DNA of 64,000 bases from Flavobacterium saccharophilum (GCF_900142735.1 NZ_FRBY01000001.1:248001-312000), one strand, 5' to 3'. Shown: positions 45,705 through 55,897, counted from the first letter of the stretch. The notes: generated from the letters alone by a model not told the origin. Numbers and translations: made by a program.

Positions 45705-48374
45705 TTAATTGACTACAATTTTCTTAACGGTTCTTCTGTCTCCATCAACAACTGTTACCAGATAGATTCCGGCAGAAACATTTTGCAATTGAATGTTTTG
45801 ATTAAAGTCTGTTGTACTTTCAAAGGTGTTTTCATAAACTTTCTTACCCAAAATATCATGTACAAAAACAATTACTCCATTATTTGATTGACTTTCAAAT
45901 TGAATAGTAAAACTTCCTTTGTTGGGATTTGGAGATAATACAAAATCGATATTTTCAAAATCAGGCGTTCCCAAGGTATATGTTTGTCCACAAATGTTTA
46001 TGGAAGCTGAATTTACCGTTCCGAACATTCCCGTGACAGCATCACGAACTCTTAAAGTCCAGGTTCCCGCAGGGTTTTGGCCATTAAAAGCACTTAACAA
46101 ATCAACTGGTAAAACGATTTGCTCTGTTGTTCTATTACAATCTAAGGCATTACCGGAATCATCAAATTGCATAGCTAAAGTTGAATTTGTTGATGCACAG
46201 TCTTTATTAAACAGTCTCACCACGGTTCCCTGTGGATTTACAATTTGGATTTCAATGTCAGAAAACCTTGTGTGTGTTACATTAACCGAAACATTTACAT
46301 CTGAAACCGTTGCTGTAGTTGCCGGAATCATAATGGTTTTTGTAACAAATGTTGTGGTGTTTGGAATAGAAAAGGAACTTCCGAAACTATATGAATCACA
46401 GGTTGTTGCTGAAGTATATCCTACTGCAAATGGTTTAAGGTTTAATGCATAATAAATATTGCCAGTTGGTTCAATCAGGATTCTGCAATTCTTAGAAGAA
46501 GGAACACTTGTCGGAAGCGTGATCACTTCAGAACCATCATTTGGTGTATTTGATGCCAGAACTATTGGAAAACTCAAACCACCATCTGTAGATAATTTGA
46601 TATTAACTGCCGATGAACCTTCAAGTGTATTAGTATTATTAACGTTCCATGTTACCGTTTCACTCAATCCCTGCCACCAGCTTACATCATCATTTATGTG
46701 CGATGTTACTTCAAATGGGCCGGCAAAAGAAGCAACAGTTACAATCATCTCATCTGTATTTGTCTGGGCTTTTCCTGAAGCTGCATTGTCTCTTGCCGTT
46801 AATGTAAAATGCAATGTCCTGGCTATAGAAGAAACCGATTCCCATTTTGTAGTTAATTGATTCTGAATAACAGAATTTAGCGCCGGCATATAGCGAATTG
46901 GGCTTGAATTAGGAATTACCGATCTAAACAAAGGTCCGTCTGGCTTTGTAGGATAGGCAATACTATTTCCTCCTGAAGTTGTTGTGGCACTATCGTATTG
47001 TTCCCAATTATAAGTTATCGAATCACCTTCAGGATCAGAGCCTGACCCTTTTAATACAAAAGCTGTACTTATTGGTATCGTGTAATCTTTGCCTGCATCA
47101 ACTGTAGGTGGGTTATTTATTGTTGCTGTATTTACCGGACAAGTCTTTGAAGCAAGATTATCTTGAATTTGAATTATACTGGCATAAGCAAAATAATCAT
47201 CTGAATTATTCTGAACATTATAATCTGTTATTCCTGCGTATCCCATAATAGTTGATCCGCTTCCCGGCTCAACGTGAGTACCAGATCCCTCAATTTCTTC
47301 AGAAGAAAAAGTATGTGTCGCACCTAATTGATGCCCCATCTCATGGGCAACAAAATCAATATCAAATGTATCGCCCTCAGGCCTTTCATTGGAAGGCGAG
47401 GTATAACCACTCCCTTTTCCTAAAGGGTTGTTAGTTGTTGGATTTGTACAAACACAACCTATACAGCCAGCGTTTCCGCCATTACCCGAAGCACCAAATA
47501 AATGCCCAATATCATAATTAGCATTTCCAATTACAGCAGTTAAATTCTCCTGTAAATCTGTATTCCACTCACCGTCTGCTCCTTCTTCTGCATCTGCATA
47601 GGGATCTGTTGTTGCATCTGTATAGATCAAAGCATCTGTATTAGCAATTAACACCAGCTTTACTGCCAGGTCTTTATTAAAAATACCGTTTACTCTTGTA
47701 AGCGTTGCATTCATTCCTACTAATGCACCTGCTTTTGTACCACCAAAATAAGCAGTATATTCTCCTGTACAGGATAATGCAAGACGCATTGTTTTAAAAA
47801 CTTTAGTATTCGATGCTACTTTGGCAGTTTTCGCTGTCGCATTAGTATTTGAAACGTCATTGTTTGTCTTGCAAATCAACTTTTTAGAACCCGATTCGTT
47901 TTTTGCAAATAGAACATATTCTGTTTTGTCGTCAGGATTAACTTCAATAAATTCAGTTAATTTATCAGCACGAAAAACCATAGTTTGGATTCCCAATGGC
48001 GAAACACTAAAATGTATTTTTGCCGATTTATCATCTAAACCATTTCCTTCATAAGCCCTTATTTCAGGATACTTCGCTTGTAATTCTGGCTCAAAATTAG
48101 ATGATTCCCAAACTGTAAAGCGTTCTAAAACACCATCCGCATTTGGAATTGTAATTTCAGAATTAATCGCTTTCGATGTCTTTCCGGTTGTTGCAGCAAG
48201 TTTGCTTTTTAAGAAATCCGAATTCAGTCTGTAATATAATCTTCCGGAATTTGATGAACTTGCCCTCTTAGTTAAAGCAGAATTTGAGGTTGTTCTTTGC
48301 CATAAGTCATCATTTTGAGCGTGAATTTCAACACAGCAAAAAATAACAAATAAAAAAAGTAGTAGTTTTTTCAT
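45705..48374 (-). CDS. Secreted metzincin metalloprotease with T9SS sorting domain
   Basis: An 889-aa exported protease. Sec signal (to HAQ20), propeptide-like region, reprolysin-type (M12B-like) catalytic domain with the full zinc motif HEMGHQLGATH (His344, Glu345, His348, His354) and a Met-turn in STIMGYAG, then Ig/PKD-like segments, a proprotein-convertase P-domain (SFSIPNTTTF to SINICG) and a C-terminal T9SS type A-like sorting domain (FVLSPNPNKGSF ... GIYLVTV ... KKIVVN). It should be secreted or surface-attached. The start is the ATG after a -7 box; a longer frame would begin inside that promoter. Confidence 0.93.
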   Translation of the reverse strand: MKKLLLFLFVIFCCVEIHAQNDDLWQRTTSNSALTKRASSSNSGRLYYRLNSDFLKSKLAATTGKTSKAINSEITIPNADGVLERFTVWESSNFEPELQAKYPEIRAYEGNGLDDKSAKIHFSVSPLGIQTMVFRADKLTEFIEVNPDDKTEYVLFAKNESGSKKLICKTNNDVSNTNATAKTAKVASNTKVFKTMRLALSCTGEYTAYFGGTKAGALVGMNATLTRVNGIFNKDLAVKLVLIANTDALIYTDATTDPYADAEEGADGEWNTDLQENLTAVIGNANYDIGHLFGASGNGGNAGCIGCVCTNPTTNNPLGKGSGYTSPSNERPEGDTFDIDFVAHEMGHQLGATHTFSSEEIEGSGTHVEPGSGSTIMGYAGITDYNVQNNSDDYFAYASIIQIQDNLASKTCPVNTATINNPPTVDAGKDYTIPISTAFVLKGSGSDPEGDSITYNWEQYDSATTTSGGNSIAYPTKPDGPLFRSVIPNSSPIRYMPALNSVIQNQLTTKWESVSSIARTLHFTLTARDNAASGKAQTNTDEMIVTVASFAGPFEVTSHINDDVSWWQGLSETVTWNVNNTNTLEGSSAVNIKLSTDGGLSFPIVLASNTPNDGSEVITLPTSVPSSKNCRILIEPTGNIYYALNLKPFAVGYTSATTCDSYSFGSSFSIPNTTTFVTKTIMIPATTATVSDVNVSVNVTHTRFSDIEIQIVNPQGTVVRLFNKDCASTNSTLAMQFDDSGNALDCNRTTEQIVLPVDLLSAFNGQNPAGTWTLRVRDAVTGMFGTVNSASINICGQTYTLGTPDFENIDFVLSPNPNKGSFTIQFESQSNNGVIVFVHDILGKKVYENTFESTTDFNQNIQLQNVSAGIYLVTVVDGDRRTVKKIVVN

Positions 48375-48395
48375 ACTCAACGGTATTTGAAAAAT

Positions 48396-48403
48396 CAAAA
48401 TTA
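48396..48403 (-). promoter_or_regulatory. -7 promoter box of the metalloprotease gene
   Basis: Minus-strand TAATTTTG, 21 bases before the ATG, consistent with TAnnTTTG. It decides the start codon in favour of 48374. Confidence 0.5.
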
Positions 48404-48540
48404 AGAGAATTAAATCAAATTCTTACATATAAACGACATTTAATCCTTTTTAGTCGACCAGTTGACCGTTATTCACAAAAAGTAGTCAAATCTCTTCAAA
48501 AAATCAATCGGGGGTAGTGTAAAATTTCAAATAGATAGTA

Positions 48541-48548
48541 TAAATTTG
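48541..48548 (+). promoter_or_regulatory. -7 promoter box of ribF
   Basis: TAAATTTG, a perfect consensus box. It overlaps an in-frame TTG at 48546, which therefore cannot be translated from this promoter, and favours the TTG at 48570. Confidence 0.55.
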
Positions 48549-48569
48549 CACCATCTTAAATTATTTGTT

Positions 48570-49499
48570 TTGAAGCTCTTTCATTCTATAAACGATTTCC
48601 ATTCAACCAAGAAAACTATTTTAACTCTTGGTACCTTTGATGGCGTACATATTGGTCATAAAAAAATATTGGAAAGAATCACTCAGAACACTGAAAACGG
48701 AAAATACGAGAGTCTGGTTCTTACATTTTTTCCGCATCCCAGAATGGTTTTACAAGAGAAATCAGAAATTAAACTCTTAAACACGATTGCTGAAAAAACA
48801 AAACTTTTAGAACAAACAGGCATTGAAAATTTAGTAATTCATCCTTTTAATGAAAGTTTTTCAAGATTAACTGCCGAAGAATTTGTGCATTCTATTTTAG
48901 TAGATCAATTTCATATTCAGAAAATAATTATTGGACATGATCACCGTTTTGGAAGAAACAGAACGGCTAATATTGATGACCTTATTGCTTTTGGAGCCGA
49001 ATATGGTTTTGAAGTTGAACAAATTTCAGCACAGGAAATTCAGGATGTTTCTGTAAGCTCTACCAAAATCAGAAAAGCTTTAAACGAAGGAAACATGGAT
49101 TTGGCCAATGATTACCTTGGTTATTCTTACTTTTTATCAGGTGAAGTTGTAAAAGGAAAACAATTAGGACGAACCATTGGTTTCCCGACAGCCAACATTA
49201 AAATTGAAGAAGATTATAAATTAATTCCAAAGAATGGGGTTTATGTTGCAAAAGCCTTAATTGGTGGAAAAGAAGTTTTTGGAATGATGAATATTGGTTT
49301 TAATCCGACAGTGAACGGTGAAAAACAAACAATCGAGGTGAATCTTTTTGATTTTGATGCTGACATTTACGGCGAAAAAATTGAAGTTTCATTACTACAC
49401 TATCTTCGTGACGAACAAAAATTTGGCTCAGTTGATTTACTAAAAGCGCAATTAAATCAAGATAAAATTGATGCTTTAGCTTTTGTTTCTCAACTTTAG
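48570..49499 (+). CDS. ribF: Bifunctional riboflavin kinase / FAD synthetase
   Basis: Makes FMN and FAD from riboflavin. The N-terminal nucleotidyltransferase has LGTFDGVHIGHKKIL and the IGHDHRFG and SSTKIRKAL blocks; the C-terminal flavokinase has GRTIGFPTANIKIE and NGVYVAK. At about 309 aa it has the family length. There is no nearby ATG: I place the start at a TTG giving MKLFHSINDF, because relatives begin this way and the promoter box lies just upstream. A TTG 24 bases earlier lies inside that box. Confidence 0.93.
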   Translation: MKLFHSINDFHSTKKTILTLGTFDGVHIGHKKILERITQNTENGKYESLVLTFFPHPRMVLQEKSEIKLLNTIAEKTKLLEQTGIENLVIHPFNESFSRLTAEEFVHSILVDQFHIQKIIIGHDHRFGRNRTANIDDLIAFGAEYGFEVEQISAQEIQDVSVSSTKIRKALNEGNMDLANDYLGYSYFLSGEVVKGKQLGRTIGFPTANIKIEEDYKLIPKNGVYVAKALIGGKEVFGMMNIGFNPTVNGEKQTIEVNLFDFDADIYGEKIEVSLLHYLRDEQKFGSVDLLKAQLNQDKIDALAFVSQL

Positions 49500-49617
49500 A
49501 AAGCTTTCAAACATACTTTTCACCAAATTTAAATCATCGTAGTTATTTTTTTAGTAAATTTGATATACAACTCTGTTTGTCAATCATTTACTATTAACTT
49601 CTTTAAAAATAACCACT

Positions 49618-50055
49618 ATGAAATTACCTAAAGAAATAACCAACGGTTTTTTAATTTTCCTCGGAATAGGAATTTATTTTTTATTGATGAATCTATTAGG
49701 GCTTGCAGATTTGTTTTATCTGCGTACACTAAATGTATTCTTTATATTTTATGGTGTTAACAGAACAATGCAAATGAATCTTCGCGAGGGCGAAACCAAC
49801 TTTGTGTCTAATGCAGTGTCAGCAATGACAACTTCTGTAGTTGGTGTGTGCATGAGCGTCTTCGGATTACTAGTTTACAGTTATGCAAGAGGTGGAGACG
49901 CCTATGTGCAAAGTTTATCAGAAACATTTATGTTTGGAGGAAATCCTTCTGTACCAACTTATTGCATTTGTTTGCTTTTTGAAGGAGTCGCATCGTCCGT
50001 AATTGTGACTTTAATGATGATGTTATATTGGAATAACAAATATGCAGCCGATTAA
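49618..50055 (+). CDS. Four-helix hypothetical membrane protein (145 aa)
   Basis: A small inner-membrane protein with four predicted spans (about 10-30, 35-50, 65-88, 110-135) and a short Asn/Lys-rich tail. No recognised domain. The spacing of Gly and small residues in the spans suggests tight helix packing. It is monocistronic and ends in a strong terminator. Function unknown. Confidence 0.75.
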   Translation: MKLPKEITNGFLIFLGIGIYFLLMNLLGLADLFYLRTLNVFFIFYGVNRTMQMNLREGETNFVSNAVSAMTTSVVGVCMSVFGLLVYSYARGGDAYVQSLSETFMFGGNPSVPTYCICLLFEGVASSVIVTLMMMLYWNNKYAAD

Positions 50056-50083
50056 TTTTTATTAAATAAATCTCTCATTTAAG

Positions 50084-50137
50084 CACTCTAAAATCATGAA
50101 AAAGTATAATTCTATGATTTTAGAGTGTTTCTTTTTT
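50084..50137 (+). terminator. Terminator of the 145-aa membrane-protein gene
   Basis: CACTCTAAAATCAT (50084-50097) pairs perfectly with 50114-50127, followed by TTTCTTTTTTG. Confidence 0.9.
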
Positions 50138-50175
50138 GAAAATAGCTGTCAAATATTCATTTACAGAAATACACA

Positions 50176-50206
50176 TTGGTTGATTAGAACAATTTAACTA
50201 CTTTTG
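50176..50206 (+). promoter_or_regulatory. Promoter of bioB
   Basis: TTG at 50176-50178, a 20-base spacer and -7 TACTTTTG at 50199-50206. An in-frame TTG at 50204 lies inside the box and can be excluded as a start; the ATG at 50228 follows. Confidence 0.65.
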
Positions 50207-50227
50207 AAGCATCAAAAAAATGTATCG

Positions 50228-51316
50228 ATGAGCATTACAAAACACAATTGGACAAAAGACGAAATAATCGCCATATATAACAAACCTATGATGGACCTGC
50301 TATATGAAGCAGCCACAATTCATAGAACAAAACACGATCCGAACGTAGTTCAGGTATCTACATTACTATCTATTAAAACCGGAGGCTGTCCTGAAGATTG
50401 TGGCTATTGCCCGCAAGCTGCACGTTACAACACTGGCGTTGAAGGAAATGACTTAATGAGTGTTAGTCAGGTAAAAGCTCAGGCTTTGCGTGCTAAATCA
50501 AGCGGATCTTCTCGTGTTTGTATGGGAGCAGCCTGGAGGAACGTAAAAGATGGCGAAGAATTTGATCAGGTTTTAGAAATGGTTCGTACTATTAATAAAC
50601 TTGATATGGAGGTTTGTTGTACACTTGGTATGATTACTGAAAACCAGGCACAACGTTTGGCAGAAGCAGGATTATACGCTTACAACCACAATTTAGATAC
50701 TTCTGAAGAATATTATAAAGATGTAATTTCTACTCGTGGTTTTGAAGACCGTTTACAAACTATCGAAAATGTTCGTAAAACGAATGTTACGGTTTGTAGT
50801 GGCGGAATTATTGGAATGGGAGAAAGTGTTGAAGACAGAGCCGGAATGCTTGTTGCCCTTTCTACTTTAAATCCACAACCGGAATCAGTGCCAATTAATG
50901 CTTTAGTTGCCGTTGAAGGAACTCCGATGGAAGAAGAAAAACCAGTTGAGATCTGGGAAATGATTCGTATGGTAGCCACTACCAGAATTGTTATGCCGGA
51001 TACACAAGTTCGTTTATCTGCCGGAAGAACTAACATGAGTCGTGAAGGACAAGCAATGTGTTTCTTTGCTGGTGCAAATTCTATTTTTGCAGGAGATAAA
51101 TTGCTTACTACTCCAAATCCGGATGTACACGGAGACATGAAAATGTTTGAGATGCTAGGATTGATTCCACAAAAACCATTCGTTAAAGTTTCGCAGCCTC
51201 AAACAGTTGAAGCTGAAGATTCTCAGTTCGCGCCATTAGGCGAAAAACCTAAATGGTCAAGACCTGGACATACAATTGAAAGAAATCTTGAAGCTTCGAT
51301 CAAATCAAAAATTTAA
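50228..51316 (+). CDS. bioB: Biotin synthase
   Basis: Radical-SAM enzyme of 362 aa that inserts sulfur into dethiobiotin. The [4Fe-4S] motif is Cys54-x3-Cys58-x2-Cys61 in GGCPEDCGYCPQ. The [2Fe-2S] ligands lie in RVCMGAAWR, CCTLGM and TVCSGGIIGMGE, and the conserved Arg region is VRLSAGRTNM. The ATG giving MSITKHNW was chosen over a TTG within the promoter. No other bio genes are in this window. Confidence 0.97.
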   Translation: MSITKHNWTKDEIIAIYNKPMMDLLYEAATIHRTKHDPNVVQVSTLLSIKTGGCPEDCGYCPQAARYNTGVEGNDLMSVSQVKAQALRAKSSGSSRVCMGAAWRNVKDGEEFDQVLEMVRTINKLDMEVCCTLGMITENQAQRLAEAGLYAYNHNLDTSEEYYKDVISTRGFEDRLQTIENVRKTNVTVCSGGIIGMGESVEDRAGMLVALSTLNPQPESVPINALVAVEGTPMEEEKPVEIWEMIRMVATTRIVMPDTQVRLSAGRTNMSREGQAMCFFAGANSIFAGDKLLTTPNPDVHGDMKMFEMLGLIPQKPFVKVSQPQTVEAEDSQFAPLGEKPKWSRPGHTIERNLEASIKSKI

Positions 51317-51350
51317 GCTAAAGAGTTAATAAATCTCAATAAATATTTTT

Positions 51351-51388
51351 AAATTGCTTCTTGACTTAGTGTCAGAAGCAATTTTTTT
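51351..51388 (+). terminator. Terminator of bioB
   Basis: AAATTGCTTCTTGAC (51351-51365) pairs with GTCAGAAGCAATTT (51371-51384) with one bulged T, followed by a T-run. Confidence 0.85.
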
Positions 51389-51399
51389 ATTTATCAAAG

Positions 51400-52266
51400 A
51401 TGAAGTTAAAACAAATCGAAAGGGTAAAAAAAATCTCAAAATCTGATTTTATTTCCCAATATGTCAAAAAACAAATTCCCGTTGTTATTGAAGAACTGAC
51501 CGAAGACTGGCCAGCATATCATAAATGGAAATTATCCTATATTAATGAAATCGCCGGTGACATTACCGTTCCTCTATACGATGATCGACCTGTAAATCAT
51601 GAGGATGGCTTTAACGAAGCACATACTAAAATGAAAATGAGCGATTACATCACTCTTTTACAATCTAAACCTACTAACTATCGTATTTTCCTTTATAATT
51701 TAATGAAGGAAGTCCCAGTATTGAAAAACGACTTTTTATGGCCTGATATTGGTTTGAAACTTGTGAAGCAAATGCCGATGCTGTTTTTTGGCGGAGAAAA
51801 CTCAAAGGTCTTTATGCACTTTGATATTGATTACTCGAATATTCTGCATTTTCATTTTCATGGCGAAAAACAATGTATGATCTTTCCTCCTGATCAGTCA
51901 AAATACATGTATAAAGTGCCCCATGCATTGATTTCGAGAGAAGATATTGATTTTGATGATCCGGATTATGAAAAATTTCCTGCCTTAAAAAATGCCGAAG
52001 GCTATATTACCAATCTTAAACATGGTGAGATGTTATATATGCCCGAAGGATATTGGCATTATATGAAATATTTGACTCCGGGATTCTCTATGAGTTTACG
52101 TGCTTTTCCAAAAAACATTACCAATTTATCCAAGGCCGCCTATAATGTTTTCATTATGCGTTATTTTGATATTATGATGAGAAGGTTTAAAGGCCAAAAA
52201 TGGATTGATTATAAAAATCAAAAAGCGATTGAAAATACCAATGAGAATTTAGCAAAATCTGCATAA
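51400..52266 (+). CDS. Cupin-8 / JmjC-like 2-oxoglutarate Fe(II) oxygenase
   Basis: A 288-aa cytosolic protein of the cupin_8 (JmjC-like) family. The iron facial triad is visible: His140 and Asp142 in FMHFDIDY and the distal His220 in EGYWHYMKY; FHFHGEKQCMIFPP forms the core strands. The family hydroxylates protein side chains or small molecules, but the target here is unknown. It follows the bioB terminator closely; I see no clear promoter of its own. Confidence 0.88.
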   Translation: MKLKQIERVKKISKSDFISQYVKKQIPVVIEELTEDWPAYHKWKLSYINEIAGDITVPLYDDRPVNHEDGFNEAHTKMKMSDYITLLQSKPTNYRIFLYNLMKEVPVLKNDFLWPDIGLKLVKQMPMLFFGGENSKVFMHFDIDYSNILHFHFHGEKQCMIFPPDQSKYMYKVPHALISREDIDFDDPDYEKFPALKNAEGYITNLKHGEMLYMPEGYWHYMKYLTPGFSMSLRAFPKNITNLSKAAYNVFIMRYFDIMMRRFKGQKWIDYKNQKAIENTNENLAKSA

Positions 52267-52273
52267 TAGAATT

Positions 52274-52310
52274 AAAAAAGCGGTTGAAACTAAAATTTCA
52301 ACCGTTTTTT
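52274..52310. terminator. Bidirectional terminator after the cupin gene
   Basis: CGGTTGAAA (52281-52289) pairs with TTTCAACCG (52296-52304), flanked by A6 and T6 runs. It also lies just past the stop of the convergent T9SS cargo gene (52328). Confidence 0.9.
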
Positions 52311-52327
52311 TATTTATTGAACTACTA

Positions 52328-55300
52328 TTAAAAAACCACTTTTTTCAAAGTACTATATCCATTTTCTAATGTCGTTTTTACTAGCAAAACCTGGCTACCA
52401 GCTTGCAAACTGGTTATTTGCAATTCTGTTGCATTAACTTTTAATTTGTTGTAAAGAAGCCTTCCGGTAATATCAAATACCGCAACCTCACTAATATTTT
52501 CCTTAGCTGATGTCACTTTGATACTATTCTCTTTTACGGAAACAAAAATTGTTTCTTCTGTATTTTCAACATCAACTGTCCCCAAAGATTTATTGGTGTA
52601 ATGTAATACAAAACGATCATCAAAAGTTCCTGTAGCCGTATTAAAATTGTAGTTACTAGTTTTTAAATTATGCATTTTTTGGGCTAGTTTATCTTCTAAA
52701 TAAATATCATGGGTACTCAAATCACCGGTAGTGTCATCGATAGAAATTGTAAACTCGCCCTCAATTATAGATCTATAACCCAAAGGAACAACATCAGTTT
52801 CAAGAAAAGGAAGACTGCGCCCCTGAATTACTAATTTCAGCATTTCGTTAATGCTGTAAAAATCCAGATATTTATTAGCGTCCATCGTAAGTCCGTCATA
52901 ATTATTATCCCAGGAATTGGTTGCTCCTTCCACATAGCCAATTAATATTTGCTTAAAGGCTCCTTGTGTATTCGTAAAATTGAGCCAAACCCTGTGACCG
53001 GTATCATTCTTTTTTTTGACAGCACTACTTTTAAAAAACTGATCGTTAAGACCCGGAACCCGCATTGAATTCGTAAACACTGCATTTAAAGCTGTTTTTG
53101 ATTTGACAAAAAAGGATTGCCCCGCCGCAATATATCCCTCTAGAGCCCTTTGATTTCCAGGCGATATTGCTCCATCACCTTGCATTGCTCCAACAGTAAT
53201 ACTTCCCGATAAATTATATATAGCATAATCATTCGTGTCGTAGTAGTATTTGTGATCCCCACCAGCTTCCTTACTTGGAGAAGTGTTATGTGTCCAAAAA
53301 TATAAGGTTCCGTACAAATTTGCTGTATTATCAACTATAAACTGATCTGCATATATTGCTGAAGGGTAAGGATTTCCAAGTAAGTATGATTTTTCGGCAG
53401 CAGGTAACGATATAGATATCGTGCCGTTATTAGGTGTACCGATAAAACTCCCACTAAAAACAGATGGATTATTTATGTCATAATTTTGCGGAGCTCTTAT
53501 AATGTAACCTCTTCCTGCTTCCATTTCTTCAGCACCGTTATAAATTACAATCCAACCTGTTAGCGGATCGTATTTATAATATTTATCAGCAAGTGTATTA
53601 GGCGATAAATCATTTAATTTAAAAACTGGATTACGTGTAACAGGAGAAGACCACATAGTAAAATCATAGCGTCGTACAGGTGATGTATCTCGTTTATAGA
53701 TAATGTTTCCAATATTGACATTCTCATTAATTTGCAATAAACTTGCGTTATTTTCAAATGTTAATGTTCCTCCATTATTATTTACAGCATTTGCAATTGT
53801 CAGGGTATACCCGGAATTAACCACAACACTTACACCTGAATCTATAATTAAAGAACATCCACTTAGATTGTCACTGATTTCATAGTCGCCTGAGAATTGC
53901 ACAACATTTGTATTATTTTTTGGTTCACTACCTTCTGACCAATTACTCCCATTCCAGGTATTTACAACTGAAGGTTTAATTTCAACACTGGAAGTGGGCA
54001 ATGAGGGACAAGCCGTAGCATCCTGTATGGTAAAAAGATAGTTGCCAGGTACCAAATCAGGAACTGTAAAACTAGTTCCTGTACCATTATAAATTTTATT
54101 AACTGCTCCGGTTTGGATAATTGTCCATGACCCGGGTGAGAGTAATCCAGTTAAGGGTACGCTTCCTGTTGAAATGAGACAGTTAGGCTGAATAATAGTT
54201 CCTACTATTGGCGTAGATGATTGTGCATTAACTGTTATGGTTGTCAAAGGAGACGTGAACGCTGTATTTCGTGTACAATTATTGGCATCTGTAACAGAAA
54301 CCAGTGAATAGTTCACGGAACTATTTACCGGCGATGTAAAAGCTGCAAAATCTATCCCACTACTTATGTTTGTCACTGTGCGGTCTGCCCCTCCATTTTC
54401 TTTATACACTATTGTATAAGGTCCTGTACCAGAGGTAGCTGTAAAGCGCAGCTGCGGCGATCCGCCAGCGCAAAATGTCCCATTGCCCGTTAAACTTCCC
54501 TGAGGTAATGGATTAACAACTACGGTTGTTTCAACAGAACGTTCAACAGCACATCCTCCACTTTGAACCACTGCTCTAAATCTGGTAGTTTCTGTTAATG
54601 GCATCGATACGTAACTCGTTGTTGCTGTATTTGTTATAGGAACCCATGTAGTAAAAGGACTTACTGAGGATTCCCAATTCAAAACCGACCCAGTATGATC
54701 GGTCAATGAAAGTGTACCGCTAGTAGCACCATTACAAATAGCTGTTCCGCCAGCTACCGTACCACCAGCTGTAACCGCGGAAGTAATGATACTGGCCACA
54801 TTATTAGAAGTTAACTCCTTAAAACAAGCACCTGAGCTTAATTTTTTAATTGTGATATCTCTTGTACCCACAGCAGTAAAACCTGTCAGCGTAAAATCGC
54901 CCACTCCTGCTGTTGTAACGGTCATGGCAATAGACAAATCATTTTGAGGCGGATTCGTAAGACTATAAGTTACGGTATAATCACCAACTGGCAAAGAATC
55001 TGCACTTCCTAGTAAAGTTATTTTAGAAGATCCGGATGAAGCACAAACACTTTCAGCCGTAACGGATGTAATACTATAAGTTGGACAAGTATAACTTACA
55101 ATAACCTGCCCTGCAGCACCGGCTCCCCCTATTTTAGCACCGCCTATAGCATCAATTGCACCGCTTCCACCTCCACCAGGTGCGCTTCCTGAATTACCTG
55201 CCCTACTAGTTGATAATACTAGGGTCCCCATAAGGCTTGCACCTCCATTTCCGCCACCAGGAATACCCCCTTTCCCTCCAGCTCCAGACTTAAGTCCTAA

Positions 55301-55897
55301 AGATAGTACTGCAGTACTACCTATTTCGCCAGTACTACCATCAACCGCTGTACCAGAGCAAGCCGAAGCCTGACCACCAAGACCGCCTGTAGGAACTTGT
55401 CCATTATAATTCGCACCACCTCCTTGTCCCCCAACGGCTTTTATAAAATTTTCAAAACCTGATATAGTTGATGTCTCCCCTACAGTACCCGTAACATTAC
55501 TTGATCCAGCGACTTGACGAGCCACAATTACATTTAAAGTTACTCCTGGTATAACGGTAATTTCAGCCGTTGCATAAGCCCCACCTCCACCACCTGCTCC
55601 ACCGCGACCAGTAACAACACCAAGTAAATCTGTGGCACCAGAAGCGCCACCACCGGCACCGCCACCACCCCAGGCCTGCACAGTCATCTTAGTTATTCCG
55701 GCTGGAACAACTAAAGATCCATTAAGATCAAAAGTATGTGGGGGCGGTTGTGCCCATAAAGAAAGAGAGATTAAACATAAGAAGGATGCCAGTCGTAGTT
55801 TTGTAAACAAAACGAGATTTCTTTTCTGCTTCCTGCTAAAACTAGATGATATTAAAAACCGAAAAAAAATCAATACTAGGAGTAAATATTCTTTCAT
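52328..55897 (-). CDS. Large T9SS cargo protein with Gly-rich head, paralog A
   Basis: An 1189-aa exported protein. The N-terminus has two hydrophobic stretches (1-20 and 33-50, ending SLWAQ), the second looking like the true signal. Residues 55-270 form a Gly-rich beta domain with many GG/GGG runs (QAWGGGGAGGGAS, GGQGGGANYNG), followed by Ig-like repeats (about 270-560). From W648 to the end is the roughly 540-residue module shared with the next genes, with RRYDFTMWSSPV, LLGNPYPSAIYAD, HRVWLNFTN and GTFDDRFVLHY, ending in a T9SS sorting domain (SVKENSIKVTSAKE ... KKVVF) of what I recall as type C. Probably a surface or secreted adhesin-like protein; ligand unknown. Confidence 0.85.
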   Translation of the reverse strand: MKEYLLLVLIFFRFLISSSFSRKQKRNLVLFTKLRLASFLCLISLSLWAQPPPHTFDLNGSLVVPAGITKMTVQAWGGGGAGGGASGATDLLGVVTGRGGAGGGGGAYATAEITVIPGVTLNVIVARQVAGSSNVTGTVGETSTISGFENFIKAVGGQGGGANYNGQVPTGGLGGQASACSGTAVDGSTGEIGSTAVLSLGLKSGAGGKGGIPGGGNGGASLMGTLVLSTSRAGNSGSAPGGGGSGAIDAIGGAKIGGAGAAGQVIVSYTCPTYSITSVTAESVCASSGSSKITLLGSADSLPVGDYTVTYSLTNPPQNDLSIAMTVTTAGVGDFTLTGFTAVGTRDITIKKLSSGACFKELTSNNVASIITSAVTAGGTVAGGTAICNGATSGTLSLTDHTGSVLNWESSVSPFTTWVPITNTATTSYVSMPLTETTRFRAVVQSGGCAVERSVETTVVVNPLPQGSLTGNGTFCAGGSPQLRFTATSGTGPYTIVYKENGGADRTVTNISSGIDFAAFTSPVNSSVNYSLVSVTDANNCTRNTAFTSPLTTITVNAQSSTPIVGTIIQPNCLISTGSVPLTGLLSPGSWTIIQTGAVNKIYNGTGTSFTVPDLVPGNYLFTIQDATACPSLPTSSVEIKPSVVNTWNGSNWSEGSEPKNNTNVVQFSGDYEISDNLSGCSLIIDSGVSVVVNSGYTLTIANAVNNNGGTLTFENNASLLQINENVNIGNIIYKRDTSPVRRYDFTMWSSPVTRNPVFKLNDLSPNTLADKYYKYDPLTGWIVIYNGAEEMEAGRGYIIRAPQNYDINNPSVFSGSFIGTPNNGTISISLPAAEKSYLLGNPYPSAIYADQFIVDNTANLYGTLYFWTHNTSPSKEAGGDHKYYYDTNDYAIYNLSGSITVGAMQGDGAISPGNQRALEGYIAAGQSFFVKSKTALNAVFTNSMRVPGLNDQFFKSSAVKKKNDTGHRVWLNFTNTQGAFKQILIGYVEGATNSWDNNYDGLTMDANKYLDFYSINEMLKLVIQGRSLPFLETDVVPLGYRSIIEGEFTISIDDTTGDLSTHDIYLEDKLAQKMHNLKTSNYNFNTATGTFDDRFVLHYTNKSLGTVDVENTEETIFVSVKENSIKVTSAKENISEVAVFDITGRLLYNKLKVNATELQITSLQAGSQVLLVKTTLENGYSTLKKVVF

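Noticed and set aside
45919..46860. Long plus-strand frames opposite the metalloprotease
   Set aside because: They are antisense to the Ig-like, P-domain and other C-terminal regions with conserved protein features; they have no promoter or family resemblance.
50204..50227. Longer BioB with a TTG start
   Set aside because: The TTG lies inside the -7 promoter box; the ATG at 50228 matches the family N-terminus.
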